NCBI GenBank assembly: GCA_964499575.1 | Contig: CAZCLK010000002.1 | Location: 1-64,000 of the forward strand | Source of the DNA: JAAYCT01 sp964499575 | Lineage (GTDB): Bacteria > Bacillota > Clostridia > Saccharofermentanales > Saccharofermentanaceae | Direction: 5' to 3' | Length of the DNA: 64,000 nt | Shown: positions 1 to 7,002 of the stretch, piece after piece | Numbering within the stretch: position 1 is the first letter of the stretch | Layout: each line of letters opens with the position of its first letter | Made by a program: the position numbers and the translations under genes | Notes under the pieces: generated by a model | What the model was told of the DNA's origin: nothing | Databases searched by the model: none | What the model saw: the letters and a program-made list of their open reading frames with translations, nothing else

Positions 1-396
1 CTTTTTGAGGCCAACGCTTAGCGGCAGCCGAATGCATGCGAAAGTGTGAATCCGGACTGAATTTTCGGGCCCCCGGCGGAAGGGGCTTCCGGCGAAAATA
101 TCCTACTAAAAGCTCCGCGCCGGCCGGTTTAGTAGCACTTTTCGCCCCGGCGGAAGGGGCTTCCGGCGAAAACATCCTACAAAAAGCTCTTCGCCGGCCG
201 GTTTAGTAGCACTTTTCGCGCCGGCGGAAGGAGCTTCCGGCGAAAACATCCTACTAAATGCGCTTCGCCGGCCGGTTTAGTAGCACTTTTCGCGCCGGCG
301 GAAGGGGCTTCCGGCGAAAACATCCTACTAAAAGCTCTTCGCCGGCCGGTTTAGTAGCACTTTTCGCGCGGGCGGAAGGGAAAGGGCGCTCCGGAA
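1..396. repeat. 74-bp tandem repeat array, four full copies plus partial ends
   Basis: Four head-to-tail copies with an exact 74-bp period start at 73, 147, 221 and 295; a fifth starts at 369 and decays within about 15 bases. Bases 1-72 hold only a degraded trace of another copy (an ATTTTCGGG end). Each copy carries two inverted repeats: a short hairpin (CGGAAG ... CTTCCG, 3-base loop), then a longer nested one in which GCGAAAA pairs with TTTTCGC and CTACTAAA pairs with TTTAGTAG, with a 3-base internal loop and a GC-rich apical loop. There is no unique spacer between copies. The array ends one base before the stop of the leftward MATE gene, so it forms that transcript's 3' end. Function is unknown; it could be a REP-like element, mRNA 3' stabiliser or terminator cluster. 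Confidence 0.9.
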
Positions 397-1908
397 TCAC
401 TCGCCGGCAGTCACCGTCGACGGAGCCGGCATGTCTTCTCCCTTGATCAACTTCGACAGCCGATTCATTTCATAAAACAGAACCAGCATGGTAAGGACCA
501 TTGTCAGCGAATCGGCGACCGCTCCCGCAATAAATATTCCCCGAAGGCCGAAGAAATACGGCAGAATAAAGTACAACGGGATGAGAAAGAGCGCCTGACG
601 CATCAGCGTCAGAATCAGCGAAACGATCGACCGGCCGATGTACTGGTAGTAGTGTCCGCCCATGATCTGGAATCCGAGGATCGGCAACATGAGCATGACC
701 ATCCGCATGGCCGGAGCGGTCAGTTCGATCAGTTCCGTATGATTCTCACCAAAAAGCGCCACGATCTCGCGTGACCTGAGTTGAATGATCAATGCACCGA
801 CAATCGTAAAGACAGACGCGAGTGCCGCCGCCGCGAAAAACGCGCTTCGGACCCGGCGGTAGTTTCCGGCCCCGTAATTATATCCGATGATCGGTTGGAC
901 ACCGTGACCGACGCCGATAACCGGCATCAACGCGAACATCCCGACGGAATTGATCACCGTCATTGCCGATATCGCCAGGTTTCCGCCCAGAGTGGCCAAC
1001 TGCCTTGTCGAGATCATCTGCACGATCGACGCGACGCTCTGCATCGCAAACGCCGACATCCCGATCGCGAAGGACTTTCGTAAGATCTTCCACCTCGGCC
1101 GCAAGGCACGAAGGAGTAGCGGCACCGGCGACGAACCGCCGCCGAAAAAAATGATGACGATCAGAAGCGAAACGCACTGGGCGATACCCGTAGCGATCGC
1201 GGCGCCCTTGACGCCCAAACCGAGACCGAAATCCATCGTCCAACTGAGGTCGAAAAGTCTAAATGTAAATTGTTTGAGGACAAAGATCGGATCCAGGATC
1301 ATGTTGACGACGGCGCCGGCAACCTGCGTCGCGACCGACCACATCGGATGCCCCACTCCGCGCATCGTGCTCGACATCGCGAACTGAACCGAGTTGACGG
1401 CGTTAAAGATCATTATAATCCGGATATAATCCATCGCGTGCGGCATGGACTCCCCGTCCGCGCCGAACAGAGGAAGAAGACGATCCGCAAAAAAATAGAA
1501 AACAGCGCCGATAATCAGGCCGACGATCAGCGAAAAAGAAAGGCAATTCCCGAGGGTCATCTTGGCGTCTTCATATTCTTTTCGACCGAGCTTAATGGAT
1601 ATCAATGCGGTCGAACCGATGCCGACCAGGGCCATGAACGCGAACGAGATCGTCGTGAGCGGCGCCGTCACGCCGACTCCGGCCATCGCGATGTCCCCTT
1701 CGGCCATCCTTCCGATCCATATACGGTCTACGACGTTGTAGAGCGCCTGAACCATCATCGAAAGGATCGTCGGTATCGCAAACGAAAGTAACAGCGGTAT
1801 GATCGGCTTGGACGCCAGGAGTCGCTCCCGCTCGTGATGGACCGGATGCGCGGCCTGTTCGCCGATCGGCTCCGGAGCTTGTTTTTCCGGTTGATTACTG
1901 CTGGTCAT
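397..1908 (-). CDS. MATE family efflux transporter
   Basis: A 503-residue integral membrane protein of the multidrug and toxic compound extrusion family, which exports cationic compounds in exchange for Na+ or H+. About twelve hydrophobic segments are visible, in two similar halves; the first half begins with a stretch of the type LLLSFAIPTILSMMVQALYNVVD that is typical of MatE domains. Length fits the family (450-500). The frame is open further upstream, to a TTG at 2004, but a -10 element (TATAAT on this strand, 1973-1978) lies between, so the ATG at 1908 is preferred, although its ribosome site is weak. It is transcribed alone, leftward, and runs into the 74-bp repeat array. The substrate cannot be inferred. 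Confidence 0.9.
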   Translation of the reverse strand: MTSSNQPEKQAPEPIGEQAAHPVHHERERLLASKPIIPLLLSFAIPTILSMMVQALYNVVDRIWIGRMAEGDIAMAGVGVTAPLTTISFAFMALVGIGSTALISIKLGRKEYEDAKMTLGNCLSFSLIVGLIIGAVFYFFADRLLPLFGADGESMPHAMDYIRIIMIFNAVNSVQFAMSSTMRGVGHPMWSVATQVAGAVVNMILDPIFVLKQFTFRLFDLSWTMDFGLGLGVKGAAIATGIAQCVSLLIVIIFFGGGSSPVPLLLRALRPRWKILRKSFAIGMSAFAMQSVASIVQMISTRQLATLGGNLAISAMTVINSVGMFALMPVIGVGHGVQPIIGYNYGAGNYRRVRSAFFAAAALASVFTIVGALIIQLRSREIVALFGENHTELIELTAPAMRMVMLMLPILGFQIMGGHYYQYIGRSIVSLILTLMRQALFLIPLYFILPYFFGLRGIFIAGAVADSLTMVLTMLVLFYEMNRLSKLIKGEDMPAPSTVTAGE

Positions 1909-1972
1909 GGTCCCGTGACACTCCGTTCTTCGATGCGGCCCTTCGATGCGGCGCCTTGAAAGTATGGAGGCT

Positions 1973-2004
1973 ATTATACACCTCGTACCGACTTTTGTTT
2001 TCAA
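1973..2004 (-). promoter_or_regulatory. Putative promoter of the MATE gene
   Basis: Read leftward, TATAAT lies at 1973-1978. TTGAAA lies at 1999-2004, but the 20-base spacer is longer than ideal. The expected transcript start, near 1966, leaves a leader of about 58 nt to the ATG at 1908. Confidence 0.45.
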
Positions 2005-2111
2005 AAAAACATTGATTAATTAAAAAAACATCCTATTTGGATGGTACTTTTTTTGTTCGCTGTGATAGAATATACCTATAAATTCTAAGCAGTACTTGAG
2101 GAGGTATGTTT

Positions 2112-2435
2112 ATGTCTACAAACGAACAAGGTGACGGCGGCAAGAAGTTATACAGCATCCTGTCTTACTTTTCGCTCTGGATTATCGGTTTAATTCAGAT
2201 GCCCAAGGATGAAGATGTCAAATTCCATGTCAACCAGGGAATCATTATCAGCATCGGATGGGTGGCCTTCGGTCTTCTCAGTTGGGTTTTGGCGCTGATT
2301 CCCGTCCTCGGATGGATCCTCTTGATTGCCATCCCGATTTTCCTGATCGTTTTAATGATTCTCGGGGCGATCGCCGCGAACAAGGGCGAGCTGAAAGAGC
2401 TTCCTTTGATAGGCAAAATCAAGATCATTAAATAA
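2112..2435 (+). CDS. Tic20-like / DUF4870 small membrane protein
   Basis: A 107-residue protein with a soluble N-terminus, then three hydrophobic stretches (roughly 13-25, 38-55 and 57-82). It has the family hallmark of a short loop with K-F-H-x-N-Q-G between the first and second segments (here VKFHVNQG). DUF4870/Tic20-like proteins are common in Firmicutes and have no firm function. An upstream in-frame ATG at 2106 abuts the AGGAGG at 2099-2104, whereas the ATG at 2112 is 7 bases away, so 2112 is the start. The gene stands alone. Its terminator (2538-2574) lies inside the 3' end of the convergent gene. Confidence 0.75.
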   Translation: MSTNEQGDGGKKLYSILSYFSLWIIGLIQMPKDEDVKFHVNQGIIISIGWVAFGLLSWVLALIPVLGWILLIAIPIFLIVLMILGAIAANKGELKELPLIGKIKIIK

Positions 2436-2481
2436 TCGATTTATTTCAGCGGAACGGATCGGTATTTTTGAGTCATTACGA

Positions 2482-2982
2482 CTACGGTCGAATCAATCGA
2501 TCCGCACGCATCATGCTTCTGGTTATTTCACTCATCGGAACCGGCCGGACATTTGTTTCGGCCGGTTCTTTTTTATAGAAAAGAAGACTCTCGGAGCAGA
2601 CCTTGACCAGAACCTCCCGATGGCACAAAAGACTAATCGACGGGAGAGCGGGATGCCCTTCCGCTGTAAGTAAAACGCCCCGCCCGTAAAGAAGAACCTC
2701 ATCGGGGAGATTACTCCGTTCGCAAATGTTTTCCAGAAAAATCCGAAGAAGCTCCGCGCCGTGCCCGGCGTCGGGCGCTCCCGAATCCTCCGCAAGCACC
2801 CCGGCAGTATCCGAGGAGATCGCCACGACCACGCGGCCGGATCGTGTATAGGATTCCGCAAACGCATACGTTGTCTGAGTCTTTTCCCCGTCCGCCTCGT
2901 AAAGAACCGGGGATTCGGCCGCCACGGCTCCGCCGTACAGCGGATCCGATCGGGAAATACTCCCGCTACACTTCATCTCCAC
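2482..2982 (-). CDS. YedF-like DsrE-family protein
   Basis: A 166-residue protein. Residues about 50-166 match by eye the C-terminal DsrE-like domain of the selenium-metabolism protein YedF. A S-D-T-x-G strand is followed by a helix, then GVLLTAEGHPAL (YedF: GVKLT.EGSPVL), then a V-K-V-C strand at the reactive-cysteine position, and a tail M-S-E-I ... A-D-R-L-I-R-P like the YedF end. The N-terminal TusA domain with its Cys-Pro motif is absent, and only one of the two cysteines normally near the active loop is kept. The start is GTG at 2982 with GGGAGG 6 bases before it; an ATG at 2976 is the alternative. It overlaps the DUF6062 gene by 17 bases, as last gene of that operon. No selD or selA is nearby. 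Confidence 0.65.
   Translation of the reverse strand: MEMKCSGSISRSDPLYGGAVAAESPVLYEADGEKTQTTYAFAESYTRSGRVVVAISSDTAGVLAEDSGAPDAGHGAELLRIFLENICERSNLPDEVLLYGRGVLLTAEGHPALPSISLLCHREVLVKVCSESLLFYKKEPAETNVRPVPMSEITRSMMRADRLIRP
2538..2574 (+). terminator. Rho-independent terminator inside a convergent gene
   Basis: Perfect 10-bp stem GAACCGGCCG (2538-2547) / CGGCCGGTTC (2559-2568), an 11-base loop and six T. Orientation fits the Tic20-like gene. On the other strand the same bases encode about 12 residues near the C-terminus of the YedF-like protein. Confidence 0.85.
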
Positions 2983-3715
2983 CGCTTACCTCCCCCGTCA
3001 GCATATTCATCGCGCGCGGAATCGCGTCCTTGCTGTCGCCCCACGGCTTGTCTTTATTGCGGTAGTCAAACTTGAGCGTGAACCATTCGACGTCGTCAAT
3101 CAGTTTGTCGAACGCTTCCCCGTGCATCGTCAGGAGTTCTCCGACAAACTCCGAGCATTTGTTCTGATTGAGGTATTTGCCCGCGCCCCGCAGGAGAGCG
3201 GCCAGATGCTCCGTGCAATGGCCTTTCTTACCGGAGAAAACTTTCCTGAAATCCTCGTCTTCAAAATACATCCACAGGAGGACATCGATATAGCGGTCCA
3301 TCGTGAATCGGATCTTGTCGCAAATGATGCAGTCGGACGCGCGCTTTTCGAGCGTCGAAGCGAGTTCCGATAGACGCTTCGCGTAATCGCCGTCGCGCCC
3401 GCGCAGAAGCGTCCGCTTGTCCGGGCAAGCCTTATGGATTGGCTCCTCCAGATCGCTTCGCAGTTGTTTCATATGCGTGTGCAACATCAGGCCGATCCCG
3501 AGCCGGTTGATCTCCCGCCCGTACATCTTGCTCAAATGGTCGCGGCAGAATCCGAGTTTATTCGTCGCCACCCGCGTATCCGGCTCCATCAGCGATGCGC
3601 CGAGATAAAAATCGAGCGTACTGCTTTCGATATCCGCCCGAAGTTTACACAGCGGACAGGCGGAATCCGAACGGTATGCGTCGTTGACCGGAATGGTGTA
3701 TATCTTCTCTTTCAT
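2966..3715 (-). CDS. DUF6062 family protein with duplicated zinc-type motifs
   Basis: A 249-residue soluble protein that I recognise as DUF6062 from its N-terminus (MKEKIYTIPVNDAYRS), followed by CPLC. Function is unknown. It contains two copies of one cysteine/histidine module: C20-x2-C23 with C57-x2-H60, and C129-x2-C132 with C167-x2-H170. The gap between the two pairs is nearly equal (34 and 35 residues), pointing to an internal duplication that binds two metal ions, probably zinc. The ATG at 3715 overlaps the stop of the preceding P-loop/Asp23 gene (ATGA), so translation is probably coupled. The following YedF-like gene also overlaps its end. Confidence 0.75.
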   Translation of the reverse strand: MKEKIYTIPVNDAYRSDSACPLCKLRADIESSTLDFYLGASLMEPDTRVATNKLGFCRDHLSKMYGREINRLGIGLMLHTHMKQLRSDLEEPIHKACPDKRTLLRGRDGDYAKRLSELASTLEKRASDCIICDKIRFTMDRYIDVLLWMYFEDEDFRKVFSGKKGHCTEHLAALLRGAGKYLNQNKCSEFVGELLTMHGEAFDKLIDDVEWFTLKFDYRNKDKPWGDSKDAIPRAMNMLTGEVSGGDEV

Positions 3716-4884
3716 TCGCGATCCTCCGATTTCTTCGCACTGCTCCGGGTCCTTTTCGGCGGGGCTTTCTCTTCCTCCTCGGGCTCCTCCGCGGTGCTGA
3801 CATGTACCAGGCGCCGCGCCCGAACATCCACGGCGACCGTGTTGATGGAGGAATATTCCTCAATGTATCTTCCGATCCGCTCCTGCGCCGCAAGAAGAGT
3901 ATCCTGTGCGTTATACCCGTAAATCAATTCCAGATCGACGCTCAGGGCAAACCCGTACACTCTCTTTTCCGTTCGAAAACGGATCACATCCCGGATGCCC
4001 GGAATCTTTTTCAAAATGATCCGGACCAGATCCAGAAGCGCGTCATCCGAGATCGAATAGGAGCCGAGGCTCGAAAAGGTCGGTCGCACCATTGTCCGTT
4101 CGATCTCCGGGGCGACGGTGGGAACGCCGCGCTCGCGGTCGAGCCGGCGCCGGATGCGGTTCAGCGGATCCGAAAAATACCCCGAGAACTCGTGCTTGAT
4201 CTCCATGCTCGGCACCGGGATCGTATGAAGGCCTTCCGACAATCTCGTCTGCTTCGCCTGCTGCATCTCGTCCTCGGTGCTGATGTCCTCGATGCGGATC
4301 AGCATGGACGGTTGCGACAGCCAGAGGTTGGTGCATATCTTTTCGAGCATTCCGTCAGAGGTGCCCAGAATCATCACGGTCGGCGGCAAATGCTCTGCCA
4401 GCGCGCGCCGCATCACCTCCGAGCGGCTCTTGTCCGCGAAAAGCGCCTGCCGCACGGAATCGAGCTTGGTCTTCGCCTTCTTGGCCGAGGCTCCGGCAAC
4501 AATCCGACTGCCGTTAATCAGAAGGCCGTCGTCAATAATGTAATGAATCGCATTGTCTCGCGCGACCTGTATGGCGCGCGTGCTCTTCCCCGATCCGGAC
4601 GGGCCGATGAACGCGATCACGGCGATCTGCGACAGGATCTCGCGCATCAGTTTCTCGTTGCCGGCCGCTTCCTCAATCTGACGCTCGGCGCGTTGATGTC
4701 CGAACGTATCGCCGATTTTTTCGAAACGCTTCAAAGTGGCCTTGAGTTCGGGAATCAGAATTCCGCGCCGCAACTGAGCCGGAGCCCGTGATGTTTCCGG
4801 CGGCTCGTGTACGCTTTCTCTGCCGGGATCCTTAATCGGCTCCTTGTCGGCATTTTTACCGTTCGGTGTTTTCGGTTTCTCCAA
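3712..4884 (-). CDS. P-loop ATPase fused to an Asp23/Gls24-like domain
   Basis: A 390-residue protein in three parts: a charged, probably disordered N-terminus (1-40); a P-loop kinase or ATPase-like region with Walker A GPSGSGKS at 94-101, followed by substrate-kinase-like sequence to about 235; and a C-terminal Asp23/Gls24-type domain (about 255-372). Asp23 domains occur in firmicute envelope-stress proteins. The tail is acidic, then basic. The likely start is TTG at 4884 with only a weak AGAGG upstream; no ATG occurs before residue 80, which would lose the Walker A context. It sits 23 bases behind yebC and overlaps the DUF6062 gene by 4 bases. Enzyme activity is unknown. Confidence 0.7.
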   Translation of the reverse strand: MEKPKTPNGKNADKEPIKDPGRESVHEPPETSRAPAQLRRGILIPELKATLKRFEKIGDTFGHQRAERQIEEAAGNEKLMREILSQIAVIAFIGPSGSGKSTRAIQVARDNAIHYIIDDGLLINGSRIVAGASAKKAKTKLDSVRQALFADKSRSEVMRRALAEHLPPTVMILGTSDGMLEKICTNLWLSQPSMLIRIEDISTEDEMQQAKQTRLSEGLHTIPVPSMEIKHEFSGYFSDPLNRIRRRLDRERGVPTVAPEIERTMVRPTFSSLGSYSISDDALLDLVRIILKKIPGIRDVIRFRTEKRVYGFALSVDLELIYGYNAQDTLLAAQERIGRYIEEYSSINTVAVDVRARRLVHVSTAEEPEEEEKAPPKRTRSSAKKSEDRE

Positions 4885-4907
4885 TCGTCCGCGTCCTCTT
4901 TGATGAC

Positions 4908-5636
4908 CTACTCGGACTCCCAGTTATGGAAGACTTCCTGAATATCATCGTTCTCATCCATTTTTTCGAGCATCTTCTCAAACTGAGACGCCGTCTCCTC
5001 GTCCTCGATTTTCACCCAGGTAACGGGGACCGGCCCCAAAGAAGAGTCCGCGAATGTGTATTTTCTGTTCTCGAGTTCCGCTTTCACCGCGTAATAGCCA
5101 TCGGATGAGGTAATAATCTCATAGTATTCTCCGGAGGGGATGAAGTCTTCCGCACCCGCCTCGAGCGCGTCGAGCATCACCGCGTCCTCGTCCCGGAATT
5201 CCTCTGCGTCCACCAAAAGCGTCCCCTTTTGCTGAAAAAGAAACGCGACGGACCCGGAAACGCCCATATTACCGCCATGCTTGTCGAAAAGGTGGCGAAC
5301 GTCTCCTGCGGTTCGATTGCGATTATTGGTCAGTGTCCGAACCATGACCGCGACGCCGCCCGGACCGTATCCCTCATAGACGATCTCCTCATAGTCGTCG
5401 CCCTCTTCGGATCCCGCGGCCTTCTTGATCGCGCGCAGGATGCTGTCATTCGGTACGTTCGCGCTCCTGGCCTTCGCAATCACATCCTTCAATCGAAAAT
5501 TCGATTCGGGGTCCGGACCGCCCTGCTTGACCGCAACGGCGATTTCTTTGGCCGCCTTGGTAAAAGCGACGCCCTTTACGGCGTCGGAAGCCTCTTTCTT
5601 CCTTTTAATATTGCTCCATTTGGAATGACCCGACAT
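4908..5636 (-). CDS. yebC: YebC/PmpR-family protein
   Basis: A 242-residue protein beginning MSGHSKWSNIKRKK, the invariant opening of the YebC family. Length (about 240) is normal. Members are described either as DNA-binding transcription regulators or, more recently, as ribosome-associated factors helping translation of proline-rich stretches; the sequence cannot separate these. Start: GGAGG lies 7 bases before the ATG at 5636, whereas an in-frame ATG at 5648 lies before that site. It is the first gene of the leftward set that includes the Asp23, DUF6062 and YedF-like genes. Confidence 0.93.
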   Translation of the reverse strand: MSGHSKWSNIKRKKEASDAVKGVAFTKAAKEIAVAVKQGGPDPESNFRLKDVIAKARSANVPNDSILRAIKKAAGSEEGDDYEEIVYEGYGPGGVAVMVRTLTNNRNRTAGDVRHLFDKHGGNMGVSGSVAFLFQQKGTLLVDAEEFRDEDAVMLDALEAGAEDFIPSGEYYEIITSSDGYYAVKAELENRKYTFADSSLGPVPVTWVKIEDEETASQFEKMLEKMDENDDIQEVFHNWESE

Positions 5637-5669
5637 AAATACCTCCATGTTTCAGTACAGAATATTATC

Positions 5670-5678
5670 ATTATATCA
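5670..5678 (-). promoter_or_regulatory. Putative extended -10 promoter of the yebC operon
   Basis: Read leftward, TGATATAAT is an extended -10 (TGn followed by TATAAT, the hexamer at 5670-5675). There is no good -35. It lies about 34 bases before the yebC start. Confidence 0.5.
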
Positions 5679-5759
5679 CGGATGAAATGAGGCGGAGGCA
5701 TTTTCAGACCCGCCCGCGCAACCCGCCGGGCAGTCCGGAAGCCGCGCCTCCGGCCTTTC

Positions 5760-6626
5760 CTACGTTCCGAAAACGCCGGACAGCGGCAGAATAATGCCCA
5801 GAAACGCCGACGCGGCCGTCACGATCCCCAGGTAACGGATCGATTTCTCCCACGGAACGAAGATGCGGATCAAGGAATACACGACCACACCGATCAGCGC
5901 CGGATAGAGTCCGAGTGCCATACAGACCGCCGCATGAACGCCGTCGGACAAGCGAAGCGCACGTTGTCCGGACGTGAAATATTCGCGAAAACCCTCAAAC
6001 CGGAAGACGCACTCGCGAAACAGCCGCGAGCATTGTTTGTCCGGAGAAAACCAGATCGCAAATGCCAACGCGACGATGCTTACTGCGGCGGCGCAAGCGG
6101 ATGACACCAATGTCCCCGGCGCCTGTTCCGGCTCGAAAATCAGCAGAACGAGCCGAACCGCCAATATACTCATAACGACAATGACGACACCCGGTCTGCC
6201 GATGCCGTGATCCTTGCGGATCATCATTTCAACGATCAAAACAGCGGCGAGCACCAGAAGAAGCACCAACTTGATCAAATCCGGCACATCTCCGATCGCG
6301 AATCCGGGAACCGGAAGCCATTCTCTTCGAAAAAAAGCAACCAAAGCGAAAACCAACGCCGTTAAGCCCTCGATTTTCGCGTACCGGGAGGCGATGGGCG
6401 CTCCGCAATAGCGGCACTTCCCGCGCAGAAATAACCAGCTGAACAGCGGCACCAGATCGAGCGCGGATAATTTATGGGCGCAACTCATGCACATCGAGTG
6501 CCCTTTCACGACGGTCCTGCCCTCCGGGATCCGATAGATGCAAACATTCAGAAAACTGCCGATTAAAAGCCCGAAAATTCCGATGTATACTGTTTCGACA
6601 GCAATAAAAGTCGTTGTCGCATCCAT
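5760..6626 (-). CDS. Prepilin peptidase (A24 family), atypical active site
   Basis: A 288-residue membrane protein that should cleave and N-methylate type IV prepilins. It has the family opening GSFLNVCIYRIP (23-34) and a zinc-type four-cysteine domain (C46, C49, C71, C74), then about six further membrane segments. The two catalytic aspartates normally sit in a leader such as I-D-x(6)-P-D and in G-G-D-V-K. By eye the first position is Glu133 (LIVEMMIRKD), and the second is Asp228 in R-L-S-D-G-V-H, so the first Asp is replaced and the second motif is altered. GGAGG precedes the ATG at 6626. The gene is divergent from the pilus operon it would serve. It may be active, weak or dead. Confidence 0.8.
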   Translation of the reverse strand: MDATTTFIAVETVYIGIFGLLIGSFLNVCIYRIPEGRTVVKGHSMCMSCAHKLSALDLVPLFSWLFLRGKCRYCGAPIASRYAKIEGLTALVFALVAFFRREWLPVPGFAIGDVPDLIKLVLLLVLAAVLIVEMMIRKDHGIGRPGVVIVVMSILAVRLVLLIFEPEQAPGTLVSSACAAAVSIVALAFAIWFSPDKQCSRLFRECVFRFEGFREYFTSGQRALRLSDGVHAAVCMALGLYPALIGVVVYSLIRIFVPWEKSIRYLGIVTAASAFLGIILPLSGVFGT

Positions 6627-7002
6627 ATGTCAGCCTCCGTTTGTGAATATGAACTTATCTTAACACACTTTTCTTAAACCCCCGCCGAAGGCAGAGCCGG
6701 CGCAAAACGATTCGCTTTCTCTCAGTTTACAAATTGTTAAAATATTTTTGCAAATTGAGGCAATCTGGTGTATTATTTAGAAACTATTTTGCGTATAATA
6801 TGTTGTTGAATGCGGGTTTGATGAATTCAGCGCGATCCTAAGAGCCCGTTTGAGCACCGCAAGCGTTTTTTGTGCATGTCCGAAACCCCCGGACTATGTA
6901 CAAGTACCCGTGTTTTGGTGTAAATTAACCTTGATAGGCGTTCTTCCGTCCGGAGGCGCCGTTTTCGAAATTCAGACTCAATGAAGGTTTTCGGAGGGTG
7001 CG
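6627..7002. promoter_or_regulatory. Divergent promoter region between prepilin peptidase and pilB
   Basis: 376 bases without a gene, clearly AT-rich in the middle. Leftward, TGTTAAGAT (hexamer 6657-6662) could serve the peptidase. Rightward, TTGCAA (6749-6754), 16 bases, TATTAT (6771-6776) and a second TATAAT (6794-6799) could serve the pilus operon, leaving a leader of about 200 nt. That leader is GC-richer with a few weak inverted repeats. I looked for a cyclic di-GMP riboswitch and did not find its conserved core. Confidence 0.45.

Noticed and set aside
1..396. CRISPR array
   Set aside because: Copies adjoin each other with no unique spacers, and the 74-bp unit is itself two hairpins, unlike a CRISPR repeat.
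2482..2982. Selenium pathway in this window, suggested by the YedF-like protein
   Set aside because: No selD, selA, selB or in-frame UGA gene was found; the domain alone is not evidence of selenium use.
3802..4791. Long open frame on the top strand opposite the P-loop/Asp23 gene
   Set aside because: Shadow of a GC-rich gene: no ribosome site, no recognisable family, and a conserved Walker A protein is on the other strand. The same holds for long opposite frames at 34428-35873, 31547-32644 and 47872-49395.
6670..6710. A stray copy of the 74-bp repeat upstream of pilB
   Set aside because: Only a GC-rich hairpin similar in style (CGCCGAAGG ... GCCGGCG); the TTTAGTAG arms are missing.
6780..7002. 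Cyclic di-GMP riboswitch before pilB
   Set aside because: The leader is long enough, but I could not find the conserved core of either known class.
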